Source of the DNA: Microbispora rosea subsp. aerata
GTDB taxonomy: Bacteria > Actinomycetota > Actinomycetes > Streptosporangiales > Streptosporangiaceae
Assembly (NCBI RefSeq): GCF_014647835.1
Contig: NZ_BMPY01000007.1
Span: 124,001 to 188,000 of the forward strand
Length of the DNA stretch: 64,000 bases
Reading direction: 5' to 3'
Shown piece after piece: positions 26,927 to 35,515 of the stretch (its first letter is position 1; each line of letters begins with the position of its first letter). Both the position numbers and the translations under genes were made by a program. Below the pieces are notes generated by a model. The model had not been told where the DNA came from. It searched no databases and was given only the letters and a program-made list of their open reading frames with translations.

Positions 26927-27951
26927 CAGCTCCGGCAGATCAACTGGCACCTGCCGCCTCCGGCGTACGCGAGGTCCGATCCGTGCGCCTGCCCGGCGGG
27001 CGGCGTGAACCGCTGGCCCTGTTCATGGCACGGGTGGCGCTGCCGCTCCTGCTGCTCGTCCTGCTGGTGGTGTTCTCACTGCTGCGGCCGGCGACGTTCT
27101 TCACCCTCGACAACCTGGGCACGGTCCTGACTCTGCAAGCCGTCCTGGGCGTCCTCGCGCTGGGACTGCTGCTGCCGCTGATCGTCGGCGAGCTCGACCT
27201 GTCCGTCGCGGCCAACCTGGGGCTCGGGGTCATCCTCGTCACGGGCCTCACCTCGCAGCAGCGGCTGCCCCTCGTCGCGGCCGTCGTGGTGGCCGCCGTC
27301 GTCTGCACGCTCGTGGGCGTGGTCAACGGGCTGCTGGTCACCAAGGTGGGCATCAACTCGTTCATCGTCACCATCGGCATGAGCACCGTCATCGGCGGGC
27401 TGATCTCCGCCTACACCCAGGGCAACGTCTTCTACGACGGCATCCCCCCGGCGCTGGTGACCATCGGCCAGGGCCGGCTGCTGGGCGTGCCCCTCCCCGT
27501 CGTGTACGCGGTCGTGCTGGCGCTCGCGGTCTGGTACGTGCTGTCCCACACTCCCGTTGGCCGCTACCTGTACGCGATCGGCGGGTCCCGGGAGGCGGCA
27601 CGGCTCAGCGGCGTCCCGGTGCGCGGGCTCACGCTGGCCGCCTTCGCGGGCGCGGGCCTGCTGGCGGGCGTCGCGGGGATCGTCCAGGCCGGCATCCTGG
27701 GCAGCGGCAATCCCACCGTGGGGCCGCCGCTGCTACTGCCGGCGTACGCGGCGGCCTTCCTGGGGGCGACCGCGATCCAGCCCGGCGTGTTCAACGTCTG
27801 GGGCACGATCATCGCCGTCGTCACGATCCAGGTGGGCACGACCGGCCTGGCGCTGGTCGGAGCGCCTTTCTGGATCGAGCCGGTCTTCACCGGGCTGGCG
27901 CTCATCGTGGCCGTGGCGACCGCCCGCTACCTGCGGGGCGAGGCGCTCTAG
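26923..27951 (+). CDS. Sugar ABC importer, permease 1
   Basis: A 342-residue RbsC-type permease with about 8-10 membrane helices. The family region GELDLSVAANLGLGVILVTG is present, and the coupling segment TPVGRYLYAIGGSREAARLSGVPV is intact, so it should dock on the double ATPase. It completes a binding protein/ATPase/permease unit whose genes overlap by 4 bases. It probably works as a homodimer. The C-terminus ends ATARYLRGEAL without extra domains. Confidence 0.92.
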   Translation: MTAPADQLAPAASGVREVRSVRLPGGRREPLALFMARVALPLLLLVLLVVFSLLRPATFFTLDNLGTVLTLQAVLGVLALGLLLPLIVGELDLSVAANLGLGVILVTGLTSQQRLPLVAAVVVAAVVCTLVGVVNGLLVTKVGINSFIVTIGMSTVIGGLISAYTQGNVFYDGIPPALVTIGQGRLLGVPLPVVYAVVLALAVWYVLSHTPVGRYLYAIGGSREAARLSGVPVRGLTLAAFAGAGLLAGVAGIVQAGILGSGNPTVGPPLLLPAYAAAFLGATAIQPGVFNVWGTIIAVVTIQVGTTGLALVGAPFWIEPVFTGLALIVAVATARYLRGEAL

Positions 27952-28007
27952 CGCCGGCCCGCCACCGTCATCGTTCCATCAGCGTTCACCGAAGGAGACA
28001 CGGGAAG

Positions 28008-28799
28008 ATGCGCATCGACCTGTCGGGCAAGACCGCACTCGTCACCGGTTCGACGCTGGGCATCGGCCTGGCGACCGCCATGGGGCTCGCGGAGGCCGGC
28101 GCCACGGTCGTCGTCAACGGCCGCGGCGAGGCCAGCGTGGAGCGGGCCGTCGAGCGGATCAAGGCCGCCCACCCCGGGGCCGACGCGCGCGGCGTGGCCG
28201 CCGACCTGGGCACCGCCGCGGGGTTCGAGACCCTGGTGGCCGCCGTGCCGCAGGTGGACGTGCTGGTCAACAACCTGGGCATCTTCGAACCGCGCGAGTT
28301 CTTCGACATCGACGACGCCGAGTGGCTGCGCTTCTTCGAGATCAACGTCATGAGCGGGATCCGTGCGGCGCGCGCGTACCTGCCGGGCATGCTGGAGCGC
28401 GACTGGGGGAGGATCGTCTTCGTCTCCAGCGAGTCGGCGCTGCAGGTGCCGCCGGAGATGATGCACTACGGGATGACCAAGACCGCCCAGCTCGCGATCT
28501 CCCGCGGCCTGGCCGAGCGGTGCGCGGGCACCGGGGTCACGGTCAACGCCGTGCTCCCCGGCCCGACCGCCTCCGAGGGCGTGAGCAACTTCGTGATGGC
28601 CCTCGGCGCCACGGCCGACGACCCCCAGGACGCGGTCGACGCGTTCGTCAGGGAGCACCGGCCGACCTCCATCCTGCGCCGGGCGACCACCCCGGCCGAG
28701 GTCGCGAACATGATCGTCTATCTCTGCTCGCCGCAGGCGGCGGCCACGACCGGCGCGAGCGTGTCGGTCGACGGCGGCACAAGGCGTTCCATCGTGTGA
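28008..28799 (+). CDS. Short-chain dehydrogenase 1
   Basis: A 263-residue classical SDR. The cofactor motif is TGSTLGIG (13-20), followed by NNLG, the catalytic Ser in VFVSSESALQ and the Y-x-x-x-K pair in MHYGMTK. The missing acidic residue after strand 2 (NGRGEASVERA) suggests NADP rather than NAD preference. It should oxidise or reduce a secondary alcohol of the imported compound. It follows permease 1 by 56 bases with its own GAAGGAG ribosome site and is probably on the same transcript. Confidence 0.88.
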   Translation: MRIDLSGKTALVTGSTLGIGLATAMGLAEAGATVVVNGRGEASVERAVERIKAAHPGADARGVAADLGTAAGFETLVAAVPQVDVLVNNLGIFEPREFFDIDDAEWLRFFEINVMSGIRAARAYLPGMLERDWGRIVFVSSESALQVPPEMMHYGMTKTAQLAISRGLAERCAGTGVTVNAVLPGPTASEGVSNFVMALGATADDPQDAVDAFVREHRPTSILRRATTPAEVANMIVYLCSPQAAATTGASVSVDGGTRRSIV

Positions 28800-28859
28800 G
28801 CCGCCCGCACGACGCGGCAGCCCGCACTGCCGCGTCGCGCACCCCATCTTCGGCAGCGA

Positions 28860-28876
28860 TCGAAGAAATGCCCACT
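28860..28876 (+). promoter_or_regulatory. Cluster motif, copy 2 (TCGAAGAAATGCCCACT)
   Basis: Second copy of the 17-bp motif, 32 bases before the start of the second binding-protein gene and followed by the AT-rich stretch CATTTCATATTTG. It marks a separate promoter for the second importer. Confidence 0.6.
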
Positions 28877-28908
28877 ACCCATTTCATATTTGAGGAAGGT
28901 TCTACGAC

Positions 28909-29994
28909 ATGGGTGGAGAGACCATGCCTCCTCCGCGCCGGAGGACGGCCATCACGGTGAGGCGCGCCACCCCGCTCGCCCTGCCTCTGGCCCTCTGCCT
29001 GGCGGCCGGCCTGGCCACCGGATGCGGCGGCTCCACGGCCACCGCCCAGGATGAGGTGCTGGTCGGTCTGGTCACCAAGACCGACGACAACCCGTTCTAC
29101 GTCAAGATGAAGGAAGGCGCCCAGGCGCGCGGCAAGCAGCTGGGCTTCCGCGTGCAGGCCCTGGCAGGCAAGGGGCAGAGCGACAACGACTCCCAGGTCC
29201 AGGCCGTCGAGAACCTGGTGGCCGCCGGCGCCAAGGCCATCCTCATCACCCCGGCCGACTCCAAGGCGATCCTGCCCGCCGTCGACAAGGCGCGTTCCAA
29301 AGGCGTCCTGGTCCTCGCCCTGGACTCGCCCACCGACCCGGTCTCGGCGACCGACGGCACCTTCGCCACCGACAACTACCAGGCCGGCCTCCTCATCGGC
29401 CGCTGGGCCAAGGAGACCTTCAAGGACAAGCCGGCGAAGATCGCGATGCTCGACCTGAGCCCGGCCCAGGTCGCGGTGGACGTGCAGCGTGACCAGGGCT
29501 TCCTGGAGGGGTTCGGGGTCGACGTCAAGGACCGGGCCCGGATCGGCGACGAGTCCGACCCGCGGATCGTCGGGCACGAGGTGACGGACGCCAACGAGGA
29601 GGGCGGCCGTACGGCGATGGAGAAGCTGCTGCAGAAGGACCGCGGCATCAACCTCGTCTACACCATCAACGAACCGGCCGCCGCCGGCGCCTACGAGGCG
29701 GTGAAGGCGGCGGGACTGCAGGACTCGGTCACAATCGTCTCCATCGACGGCGGCTGTCCCGGCGTGCGCAACGTGGCGGGCAAGGTCATCGGGGCGACCT
29801 CGATGCAGTTCCCGATCAAGATGGCGACGGACGCCCTGGACGCCGTCGCGGCGTACCTCAAGGACGGGACGAAGCCCCGCACGTCCGACGGCCTGGAGTT
29901 CACCAACACCGGGGTCACCCTCATCACCGACCGCCCGGTGCCCGGCGTGCCGTCGCAGGACAGCGCGTGGGGCCTGAAGAACTGCTGGGGGTAG
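28909..29994 (+). CDS. Sugar ABC importer, binding lipoprotein 2
   Basis: A 361-residue lipoprotein with signal peptide and lipobox LATGC (C39). The mature fold is Peripla_BP_4 of the fructose/ribose group, with the opening VLVGLVTKTDDNPFYVKMKEGA and the ligand-loop segments ITPADSKAILPAVDKA, ATDNYQAGLLIGRW and IVSIDGGCPGVRNVAG. Those features are closer to FrcB-type fructose/mannose/ribose binders than binding protein 1 is. GAGGAAGG lies 9 bases before the ATG; a second ATG at 28924 is possible. It heads the second importer operon just after motif copy 2. Confidence 0.9.
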   Translation: MGGETMPPPRRRTAITVRRATPLALPLALCLAAGLATGCGGSTATAQDEVLVGLVTKTDDNPFYVKMKEGAQARGKQLGFRVQALAGKGQSDNDSQVQAVENLVAAGAKAILITPADSKAILPAVDKARSKGVLVLALDSPTDPVSATDGTFATDNYQAGLLIGRWAKETFKDKPAKIAMLDLSPAQVAVDVQRDQGFLEGFGVDVKDRARIGDESDPRIVGHEVTDANEEGGRTAMEKLLQKDRGINLVYTINEPAAAGAYEAVKAAGLQDSVTIVSIDGGCPGVRNVAGKVIGATSMQFPIKMATDALDAVAAYLKDGTKPRTSDGLEFTNTGVTLITDRPVPGVPSQDSAWGLKNCWG

Positions 29995-29997
29995 GGC

Positions 29998-31041
29998 ATG
30001 TCCACCAACCAAGCGATCGACGCCCGCGGCCGGCGGGTGGGCGAGCCGCTGACGACGCCGCCCCCGGCGCCGGCGGCCCGCCTCCAGCGCCTGCTGCACG
30101 CGCACCCCCTGATCGGCCCGGCGCTGGTGCTCGTCCTGGCCTGCGTCCTGTTCAGCCTGCTGATCGGGCCGCGGTTCTACCAGCCGGCAAACCTGTCGCT
30201 GGTGGTGCAGCAGGTGCAGATCATCGGCATGGTCGGCGTCGCGCAGACCCTGGTGATCCTCACCGCGGGCATCGACCTGTCCGTGGCGGCGATCATGGTG
30301 TTCACGACCGTGGTGGCGGCCCAGCTCGCGGTCGGCGCCGGCGTGCCCGCGGCACTGGCCCTGCTGGCCGGGTTCGCCGCGGGAGCGGCGTGCGGCGCGG
30401 TCAACGGCCTGCTCGTCACCAGGTTCCGGGTGCCGCCGTTCATCGCCACGCTCGGCACGCTCAACGTGTTCGGGGCGCTCACGCTGCTGCTGTCGGAGAG
30501 CCAGACCGTCCGGGGCGCCGACCTGCCCGCGCTGTTCCTGTGGCCCGGCCAGACGTTCTCGGCGTTCGGCGCGGACATCACCTATGGCAGCGTGCTCGTG
30601 CTGGTCGCGTTCCTGTTCGTCGCGCACGTCCTGCGCCGCACCGCCTGGGGCGAGCACGTCCACGTCACCGGCGACACCCTGGAGGGGGCGCGGCTGAGCG
30701 GCATCCGCACCGATCGGGTCCTGCTGTCGGTGTACGTCATCGCGGGCCTGATCTGCGCCGTCGCGGGCTGGTTCCTCATCGGCCGGGTCGGCTCGGTGAG
30801 CCCCTTCTCCGGGGAGAACGTCAACCTCAGCAGCATCACCGCCGTGGTCATCGGCGGGACGAGCCTCTTCGGCGGCCGGGGCCACGTCGCCGGGACGCTC
30901 CTGGGAGCCCTGATCGTCGGCGTCTTCAGCAACGGCCTGACCCTGGCCGGCGTCGACGTCCTCTGGCAGACCTTCAGCATCGGCGTGCTCGTCGTCGCGG
31001 CCGTCGGCGTCGATCAATGGACGAGGAGGGTGGGAGGATGA
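29998..31041 (+). CDS. Sugar ABC importer, permease 2
   Basis: A 347-residue RbsC/FrcC-type permease. The signature ILTAGIDLSVAAIMVFTTVVAA and the coupling segment AWGEHVHVTGDTLEGARLSGIRTDR are present, with about 8-10 helices and VVIGGTSLFGGRGHVAGTLLGA near the end. It starts 3 bases after the binding-protein stop, and its stop overlaps the ATPase start. Gene order is binding protein, permease, ATPase, the order of frcBCA and different from importer 1. Confidence 0.92.
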   Translation: MSTNQAIDARGRRVGEPLTTPPPAPAARLQRLLHAHPLIGPALVLVLACVLFSLLIGPRFYQPANLSLVVQQVQIIGMVGVAQTLVILTAGIDLSVAAIMVFTTVVAAQLAVGAGVPAALALLAGFAAGAACGAVNGLLVTRFRVPPFIATLGTLNVFGALTLLLSESQTVRGADLPALFLWPGQTFSAFGADITYGSVLVLVAFLFVAHVLRRTAWGEHVHVTGDTLEGARLSGIRTDRVLLSVYVIAGLICAVAGWFLIGRVGSVSPFSGENVNLSSITAVVIGGTSLFGGRGHVAGTLLGALIVGVFSNGLTLAGVDVLWQTFSIGVLVVAAVGVDQWTRRVGG

Positions 31042-31877
31042 CCTCACCTGGCCGCGGCCCCGTACCGGCCGCCAAGACCGTCACCGCGCCGGACCGGGGT
31101 TCGCTGCCCGTCCTGGTCGCGCGCGGGCTCACCAAGCGGTACGGGCACGTCACCGCACTGGGCGGCACCGATCTGACCCTGCGCCGGCAAGAGGTCCTGG
31201 CCGTCATCGGCGACAACGGCGCGGGCAAGTCGACCCTCATCAAGTGCCTGTCCGGGGCGGTCGTCCCCGACGAGGGCACCATCGAGGTGGACGGCCGGCA
31301 GGTCGCGTTCCGCGGACCGCTGGACGCGCGCGCCGCGGGCATCGAGACCGTGTACCAGCACCTGGCCATCGCACCGGCCCGGGACATCGCCGCCAACCTC
31401 TACCTGGGCCGCGAACTGCGCCGCAAGGGGTTCGCCGGGTGGGGCCTGCGCCTGCTCGACCGCAAGGCGATGCGGGCCAACACCCGGGAACTCCTCGACA
31501 GCCTGGGGCTGCTGACGATCCAGAGCCTGGACCAGGCGGCGGAGACGTTGTCCGGAGGCCAGCGCCAGGGCATCGCCGTCGCGCGCGCCGCGGCCTTCGG
31601 CAGCCGCGTCGTCATCATGGACGAGCCGACCGCGGCGCTCGGCGTGAAGGAGTCGCGCAAGGTCCTCGACCTGATCTTGGAGATCAAGAACCGGGGCATC
31701 CCGGTCATCCTGATCAGCCACGACATGCCGCACGTGTTCGAGGTCGCCGACCGGATCCACATCCAGCGGCTGGGACGGCGCATCGCGTGCGTGCCCACCG
31801 CGGACATCACGATGCCGGAGGCCGTGGCCCTGATGACCGGGGCCTCCCAGCCGGGACCCGAGCACATCCAGGATTAA
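31038..31877 (+). CDS. Sugar ABC importer, single-domain ATPase 2
   Basis: A 279-residue ATPase with one ABC domain, like FrcA, which dimerises instead of carrying two domains. Walker A is GDNGAGKST (58-66), the Q-loop TVYQHLA, the signature LSGGQRQGIAVARAAAF, Walker B VVIMDEPT and the switch histidine in LISHDMPH. The N-terminal ~22 residues are low-complexity. Start ATG within GGAGGATGA overlaps the permease stop. It completes importer 2. Confidence 0.92.
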   Translation: MTSPGRGPVPAAKTVTAPDRGSLPVLVARGLTKRYGHVTALGGTDLTLRRQEVLAVIGDNGAGKSTLIKCLSGAVVPDEGTIEVDGRQVAFRGPLDARAAGIETVYQHLAIAPARDIAANLYLGRELRRKGFAGWGLRLLDRKAMRANTRELLDSLGLLTIQSLDQAAETLSGGQRQGIAVARAAAFGSRVVIMDEPTAALGVKESRKVLDLILEIKNRGIPVILISHDMPHVFEVADRIHIQRLGRRIACVPTADITMPEAVALMTGASQPGPEHIQD

Positions 31878-31884
31878 ACACGAA

Positions 31885-31907
31885 TCGAAGAAACTTCCAC
31901 GATAGAA
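31885..31907 (+). promoter_or_regulatory. Cluster motif, copy 3, with TAGAAT -10
   Basis: TCGAAGAAACTTCCACG at 31885-31901 is the third motif copy. A TAGAAT hexamer follows at once, overlapping the last bases of the motif region, so a bound protein would block polymerase. It lies 8 bases after the ATPase 2 stop and about 60 bases before the preferred start of the lactonase gene. Confidence 0.6.
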
Positions 31908-31962
31908 TCAGCAAATGAATGATTTTCCATCATTGGCGTCTCGTGAGAGGGGAGGACGACTC

Positions 31963-32895
31963 GTGCCCACGCCCTCGATCGTGGCCGCCGGAACGCCACG
32001 ACCAGGCGAGCTGGCTCCCCCCGAGGGGGCCGAGACGGTCCTGTGGTGGCTCGGTCAGGCCGGCTTCGCCGTGTGGCATCGCGGGACGACCCTCCTGATC
32101 GACCCCTACCTGAGCGACAGCCTCGCCGAGAAGTACCGCGGCCGGTTGTTCCCGCACGCCCGGATGCACCCGCCGCCGGTCGATCCGGCACGGCTCACCG
32201 GCGTCGGCGTCGTGCTGCACACCCATGGCCACACCGACCACATGGACCCGTGGACGATCCGCGACGTGCTGCGCGGAAACAGCCCGCTGTTCGTCGCCCC
32301 GCGCGCCGAGCGCGAGCTGGCCCTGGAGCGGGGCATTCCGCCGGAGCGGCTGCTCGCCGTGAACGCGGGTGAGCGCGTGACGCCAAATCCCGAGGTCGCC
32401 ATCCACGCGGTGCCGGCGGCACACGAACAGCTCGAAACCGACGAGAACGGCGACCACCGCTTCCTGGGGTACGTGATCCGGATCGGCGGCATCACGCTCT
32501 ACCACTCCGGCGACTGCGTTCCCTACCCCGGCCAGGCGGAGCTTCTGGCCGAGCACGCCGTGGACATCGCGCTGCTGCCGGTCAACGGCCGCGACGCCCA
32601 CCGGCTCAAAAACGGCGTTCCGGGCAACTTCACGGTCCTGGAGGCGGCGCGGCTGTGCCGGGAAGCGGGCATCGCGACCCTCGTCCCGCACCACATCGGG
32701 CTGTTCGACTTCAACACCGTGGATCCGCGGTGGGCCGCCGAGCAGCTTGAGGCGCATGCTCCGGACCTCCACTGGCTGCTGCCCGAACTCGGCGCGCCGT
32801 ACGCGCTGGGACCCACGCCCGGGGACCCGGAAGGAGCATCCCGCGTGCACGGCGGACGACAGCGTGACGGCCGCGTCGAAGGAGCCACACCGTGA
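31963..32895 (+). CDS. UlaG-like metallo-beta-lactamase-fold lactonase
   Basis: A 310-residue MBL-fold hydrolase. The metal motif is HTHGHTDHMDP, with further ligands in VPAAHEQ, YHSGDCVPYPGQ and VPHHIGLFDFN. The order and the HSGD block resemble L-ascorbate-6-phosphate lactonase (UlaG), which opens a sugar-acid lactone. GTG at 31963 is preferred because GAGAGGGGAGG lies 7 bases before it; an in-frame ATG at 31915 would leave almost no leader behind the motif-3 promoter. The stop overlaps the aldolase start (GTGA). A lactone made by a neighbouring dehydrogenase is a likely substrate. Confidence 0.82.
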   Translation: MPTPSIVAAGTPRPGELAPPEGAETVLWWLGQAGFAVWHRGTTLLIDPYLSDSLAEKYRGRLFPHARMHPPPVDPARLTGVGVVLHTHGHTDHMDPWTIRDVLRGNSPLFVAPRAERELALERGIPPERLLAVNAGERVTPNPEVAIHAVPAAHEQLETDENGDHRFLGYVIRIGGITLYHSGDCVPYPGQAELLAEHAVDIALLPVNGRDAHRLKNGVPGNFTVLEAARLCREAGIATLVPHHIGLFDFNTVDPRWAAEQLEAHAPDLHWLLPELGAPYALGPTPGDPEGASRVHGGRQRDGRVEGATP

Positions 32896-33581
32896 TCGAG
32901 ACAGAAGCGCGGATCGGGGAGCTGGGCGTGGTGCCCGTCATCGCCATCGCCGACGCGGCGGACGCCGGCCCGCTGGGCGAGGCGCTGCTCGGCGGGGGCC
33001 TGCCCGTAGCGGAGATCACCTTCCGGACGGGCGCCGCCGCCGACGCCATCCGCGCGATGCGCCGCGACGCGCCCGGCGTGCTCGTCGGGGCGGGAACCGT
33101 GCTCGACGTCACGACGGTCGACGCCGCCCACGAGTCCGGCGCCCAGTTCGTGGTGACCCCGGGCACCAACCCGGCCGTCATCGAGCGGTGCCGGCGGCTC
33201 GGCCTGCCGATCGTCCCGGGCGTCAACTCCCCGACCGGCGTGGAAACCGTCCGCGCGATGGGGCTGCGCCTGATGAAGTTCTTCCCCGCCGTGCCCAGCG
33301 GCGGGATCCCGATGGTCCGCGCCCTGCACGGCCCGTACCCGGACGTGCGGTTCATGCCGACGGGCGGCATCACCGCCGAGACCCTGGGCGACTGGCTCGC
33401 CCAGCCGAACGTCACCGCGGTGGGCGGCACCTGGATCGCGCCCGCAGCGCTGCTGGCCGGCCGCCGGTTCGACGAGATCGCCCGCCGCGCGGGCGAGGCG
33501 GTCCGGATCGCCCGCACGACACCCGGCACCCGCACGGCGCACCCCGAACCACCCCTGAAAACGATTGAGGAGACAGCATGA
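32892..33581 (+). CDS. KDPG/KHG-type class I aldolase
   Basis: A 229-residue aldolase of the Eda/DgoA family. The catalytic E41 lies in VAEITFRTGAAADAI, the Schiff-base lysine is K129 in LMKFFPA, and TPGTNPAVI and MPTGGI shape the phosphate/carboxylate pocket. Such enzymes split 2-keto-3-deoxy sugar acids, phosphorylated or not, into pyruvate and an aldehyde. No sugar-acid dehydratase gene is in the cluster to make the usual keto-deoxy acid, so the substrate may be different or made elsewhere. It overlaps genes on both sides by 4 bases. Confidence 0.9.
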   Translation: MIETEARIGELGVVPVIAIADAADAGPLGEALLGGGLPVAEITFRTGAAADAIRAMRRDAPGVLVGAGTVLDVTTVDAAHESGAQFVVTPGTNPAVIERCRRLGLPIVPGVNSPTGVETVRAMGLRLMKFFPAVPSGGIPMVRALHGPYPDVRFMPTGGITAETLGDWLAQPNVTAVGGTWIAPAALLAGRRFDEIARRAGEAVRIARTTPGTRTAHPEPPLKTIEETA

Positions 33582-34414
33582 GTGACACCTATGTGCCCAC
33601 CCCCGGTTCCGCGCTGAGCGGGCGGGTCGCCATCGTGACCGGTGGCGCGTCCGGCATCGGCGAGGCCGTGGGCCGCATCTTCGCCGCCAACGAGGCCAAG
33701 GTCCTGCTCATCGACCAGGACCAGCCCCGGCTGGACAAGGTCGCCGCGAGCATCAGGGAGGCCGGCGGCGTCGTGGAGGCCATCCACGCCGACGTCACCA
33801 GCGAGCAGCAGGTGATCGACGCCTTCGCCTGGGTCACCCGCACCTGGGGACGCCTGGACCTGCTGGTCAACAGCGCCGGCCGCGACTCGCTGTCCCCGCC
33901 GGTCACCGAGGTGACGCTGGAGGAGTGGAACAAGACCATCGGCCCCAACCTCACCGCCGTGTTCCTGTGCTGCCGCGAGGCCTTCCGGATCATGGAACGG
34001 CAGGAGTCGGGAGGCCGGATCATCAACATGGGGTCGTCCTCCGCCCGCCTGGCCTCCGGGCCGGGGCACAGCCCGTACCGCGCCTCAAAGCACGGGATGA
34101 TGGGCTTCAGCAAGAACATCCTGCTTGAGGGCAAGGAGAAGGGGATCGGCGTCACCGTCATCAACCCCTCCCACGTCAAGACCCCCATGACGGAGATCAT
34201 CGACAAGGGCCTCTACGACGGCGACATCCCCGCCTACCTCGACGGGTGGCTGGACCAGAAGGAGATCGAGGAGGGCATCCACGCCAGCTGCATCGACGTC
34301 GGCAACGTCGCCGAGGTCACGCTGTACGTCGCCACCCGCACCCCCGACGTCACGATCCCGCAGATCGCCCTGTATCCGACGCACAAGGCGCACCGCTACG
34401 GCATGGAAGTCTGA
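33578..34414 (+). CDS. Short-chain dehydrogenase 2
   Basis: A 278-residue classical SDR. Cofactor motif TGGASGIG (21-28), an Asp at the end of strand 2 (LLIDQDQPR) that favours NAD, NSAGRDSL, the catalytic Ser in NMGSSSARLASG and the Y-x-x-x-K pair in YRASKHG. The late loop KTPMTEIIDKGLYDGDIPAYLDGW is longer than usual and probably shapes the substrate site. It overlaps the aldolase gene by 4 bases. A sugar, polyol or acid dehydrogenase is expected. Confidence 0.88.
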   Translation: MSDTYVPTPGSALSGRVAIVTGGASGIGEAVGRIFAANEAKVLLIDQDQPRLDKVAASIREAGGVVEAIHADVTSEQQVIDAFAWVTRTWGRLDLLVNSAGRDSLSPPVTEVTLEEWNKTIGPNLTAVFLCCREAFRIMERQESGGRIINMGSSSARLASGPGHSPYRASKHGMMGFSKNILLEGKEKGIGVTVINPSHVKTPMTEIIDKGLYDGDIPAYLDGWLDQKEIEEGIHASCIDVGNVAEVTLYVATRTPDVTIPQIALYPTHKAHRYGMEV

Positions 34415-34423
34415 GGTCGTGCG

Positions 34424-35515
34424 ATGAAGGCAGCCGTACTCAGGGCACCCAACGTCCTCGACTACACCGACGTGCCCGAACCGGAGCCGTTCGGCGACCG
34501 CCCCGTCCTGGTCCGCGTCGGCGGGGTGGGCGTGTGCGGGTCGGACGTGCTCCGCTTCGGCAAGGGCACCGCCTATCACTACCCCCTCGTGCTCGGCCAC
34601 GAGTTCTCGGCCGTGGTGGAGGAGGCTCCCGGCGGCGGGCGGTTCGCGCCCGGCGACAAGGTGGCCGTCTTCCCGCTGCTCCCTCGCCCCGACGACCCGC
34701 TGACGCAGATCGGCGAGTGGGCGCTGACCAGCGGATACGACTACTTCGGCTCCCGCCGCGACGGCGGCATGGCCGAACGCCTGTGGGTGCCCGAGGCCAA
34801 CCTCGTCCCGGTGCCGGCCGACGTGCCGCTCGTGCACGCGGCCGTGGTCGAGCCCGCCGCCGTCGCCCTGCACGCCGTGCTCAAGCTGCGCGTGCCCGCC
34901 TCCGGCACCGCGCTGGTCATCGGCGCCGGGCCCATCGGGGCGCTGGCCGCGCAGTGGCTCCGCCTCCTCGGCTGGACCCGGGTGCTGGTCGCCGACGTCG
35001 ACGAGCGCAAGCTGCGGGTGATGGCGGAGCTCGGGTTCGAGACCGTCGACGCCGGTTCGCGCGACACCGTGGAGACGGCGCGCGACCTCACCGGCGGCGC
35101 CGGGGTGGACGCCGCGATTGAGGCCGGCGGGTTCGCCGAGACGTTCCTGCAGACCCTGCGGGTGACGGCGCCCGGAGGGCAGGTGCTCGTCCTGGGCGAC
35201 CTCAAGGGCGACGTGACCATCCCCAGGGAGCTGATCTCGTCCCTGATCCGGCGCGAGCTGACCGTGCTGGGCACCTGGAACTCCAAGATCACGCCCGCCG
35301 GGCGCAGCGAGTGGGAGATGGTGATCCGCCACCTGCACCAGGGCACTCTCCAGGTGGCCCCGCTCATCAGCCACACCCCGCCGCTGGCGGACGCGCCCGT
35401 GGTGCTGGCCGCGATGGCCGAGCGCCACATGTGGACCAACAAGGTCGTCTTCACCGTCGCCGACGAGGCACGGCGGGAGGCCGACCAGCTCGCCCGGAAG
35501 GAGGGCCGGGCATGA
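34424..35515 (+). CDS. Zinc-type alcohol dehydrogenase 1 (polyol/sorbitol group)
   Basis: A 363-residue medium-chain dehydrogenase. Catalytic-zinc residues are C38 (VCGSD) and the H59-E60 pair (LGHEFSAVVEE); the cofactor motif is VIGAGPIGALAAQW near 165. The structural-zinc loop with four cysteines, normally after VAVFPLLPC, is absent and replaced by PRPDDPLTQIGEWALTSGYDY, so this enzyme lacks the second zinc. It resembles galactitol-phosphate or sorbitol dehydrogenases. Nine bases after SDR 2; its stop overlaps the next dehydrogenase start. Confidence 0.88.
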   Translation: MKAAVLRAPNVLDYTDVPEPEPFGDRPVLVRVGGVGVCGSDVLRFGKGTAYHYPLVLGHEFSAVVEEAPGGGRFAPGDKVAVFPLLPRPDDPLTQIGEWALTSGYDYFGSRRDGGMAERLWVPEANLVPVPADVPLVHAAVVEPAAVALHAVLKLRVPASGTALVIGAGPIGALAAQWLRLLGWTRVLVADVDERKLRVMAELGFETVDAGSRDTVETARDLTGGAGVDAAIEAGGFAETFLQTLRVTAPGGQVLVLGDLKGDVTIPRELISSLIRRELTVLGTWNSKITPAGRSEWEMVIRHLHQGTLQVAPLISHTPPLADAPVVLAAMAERHMWTNKVVFTVADEARREADQLARKEGRA

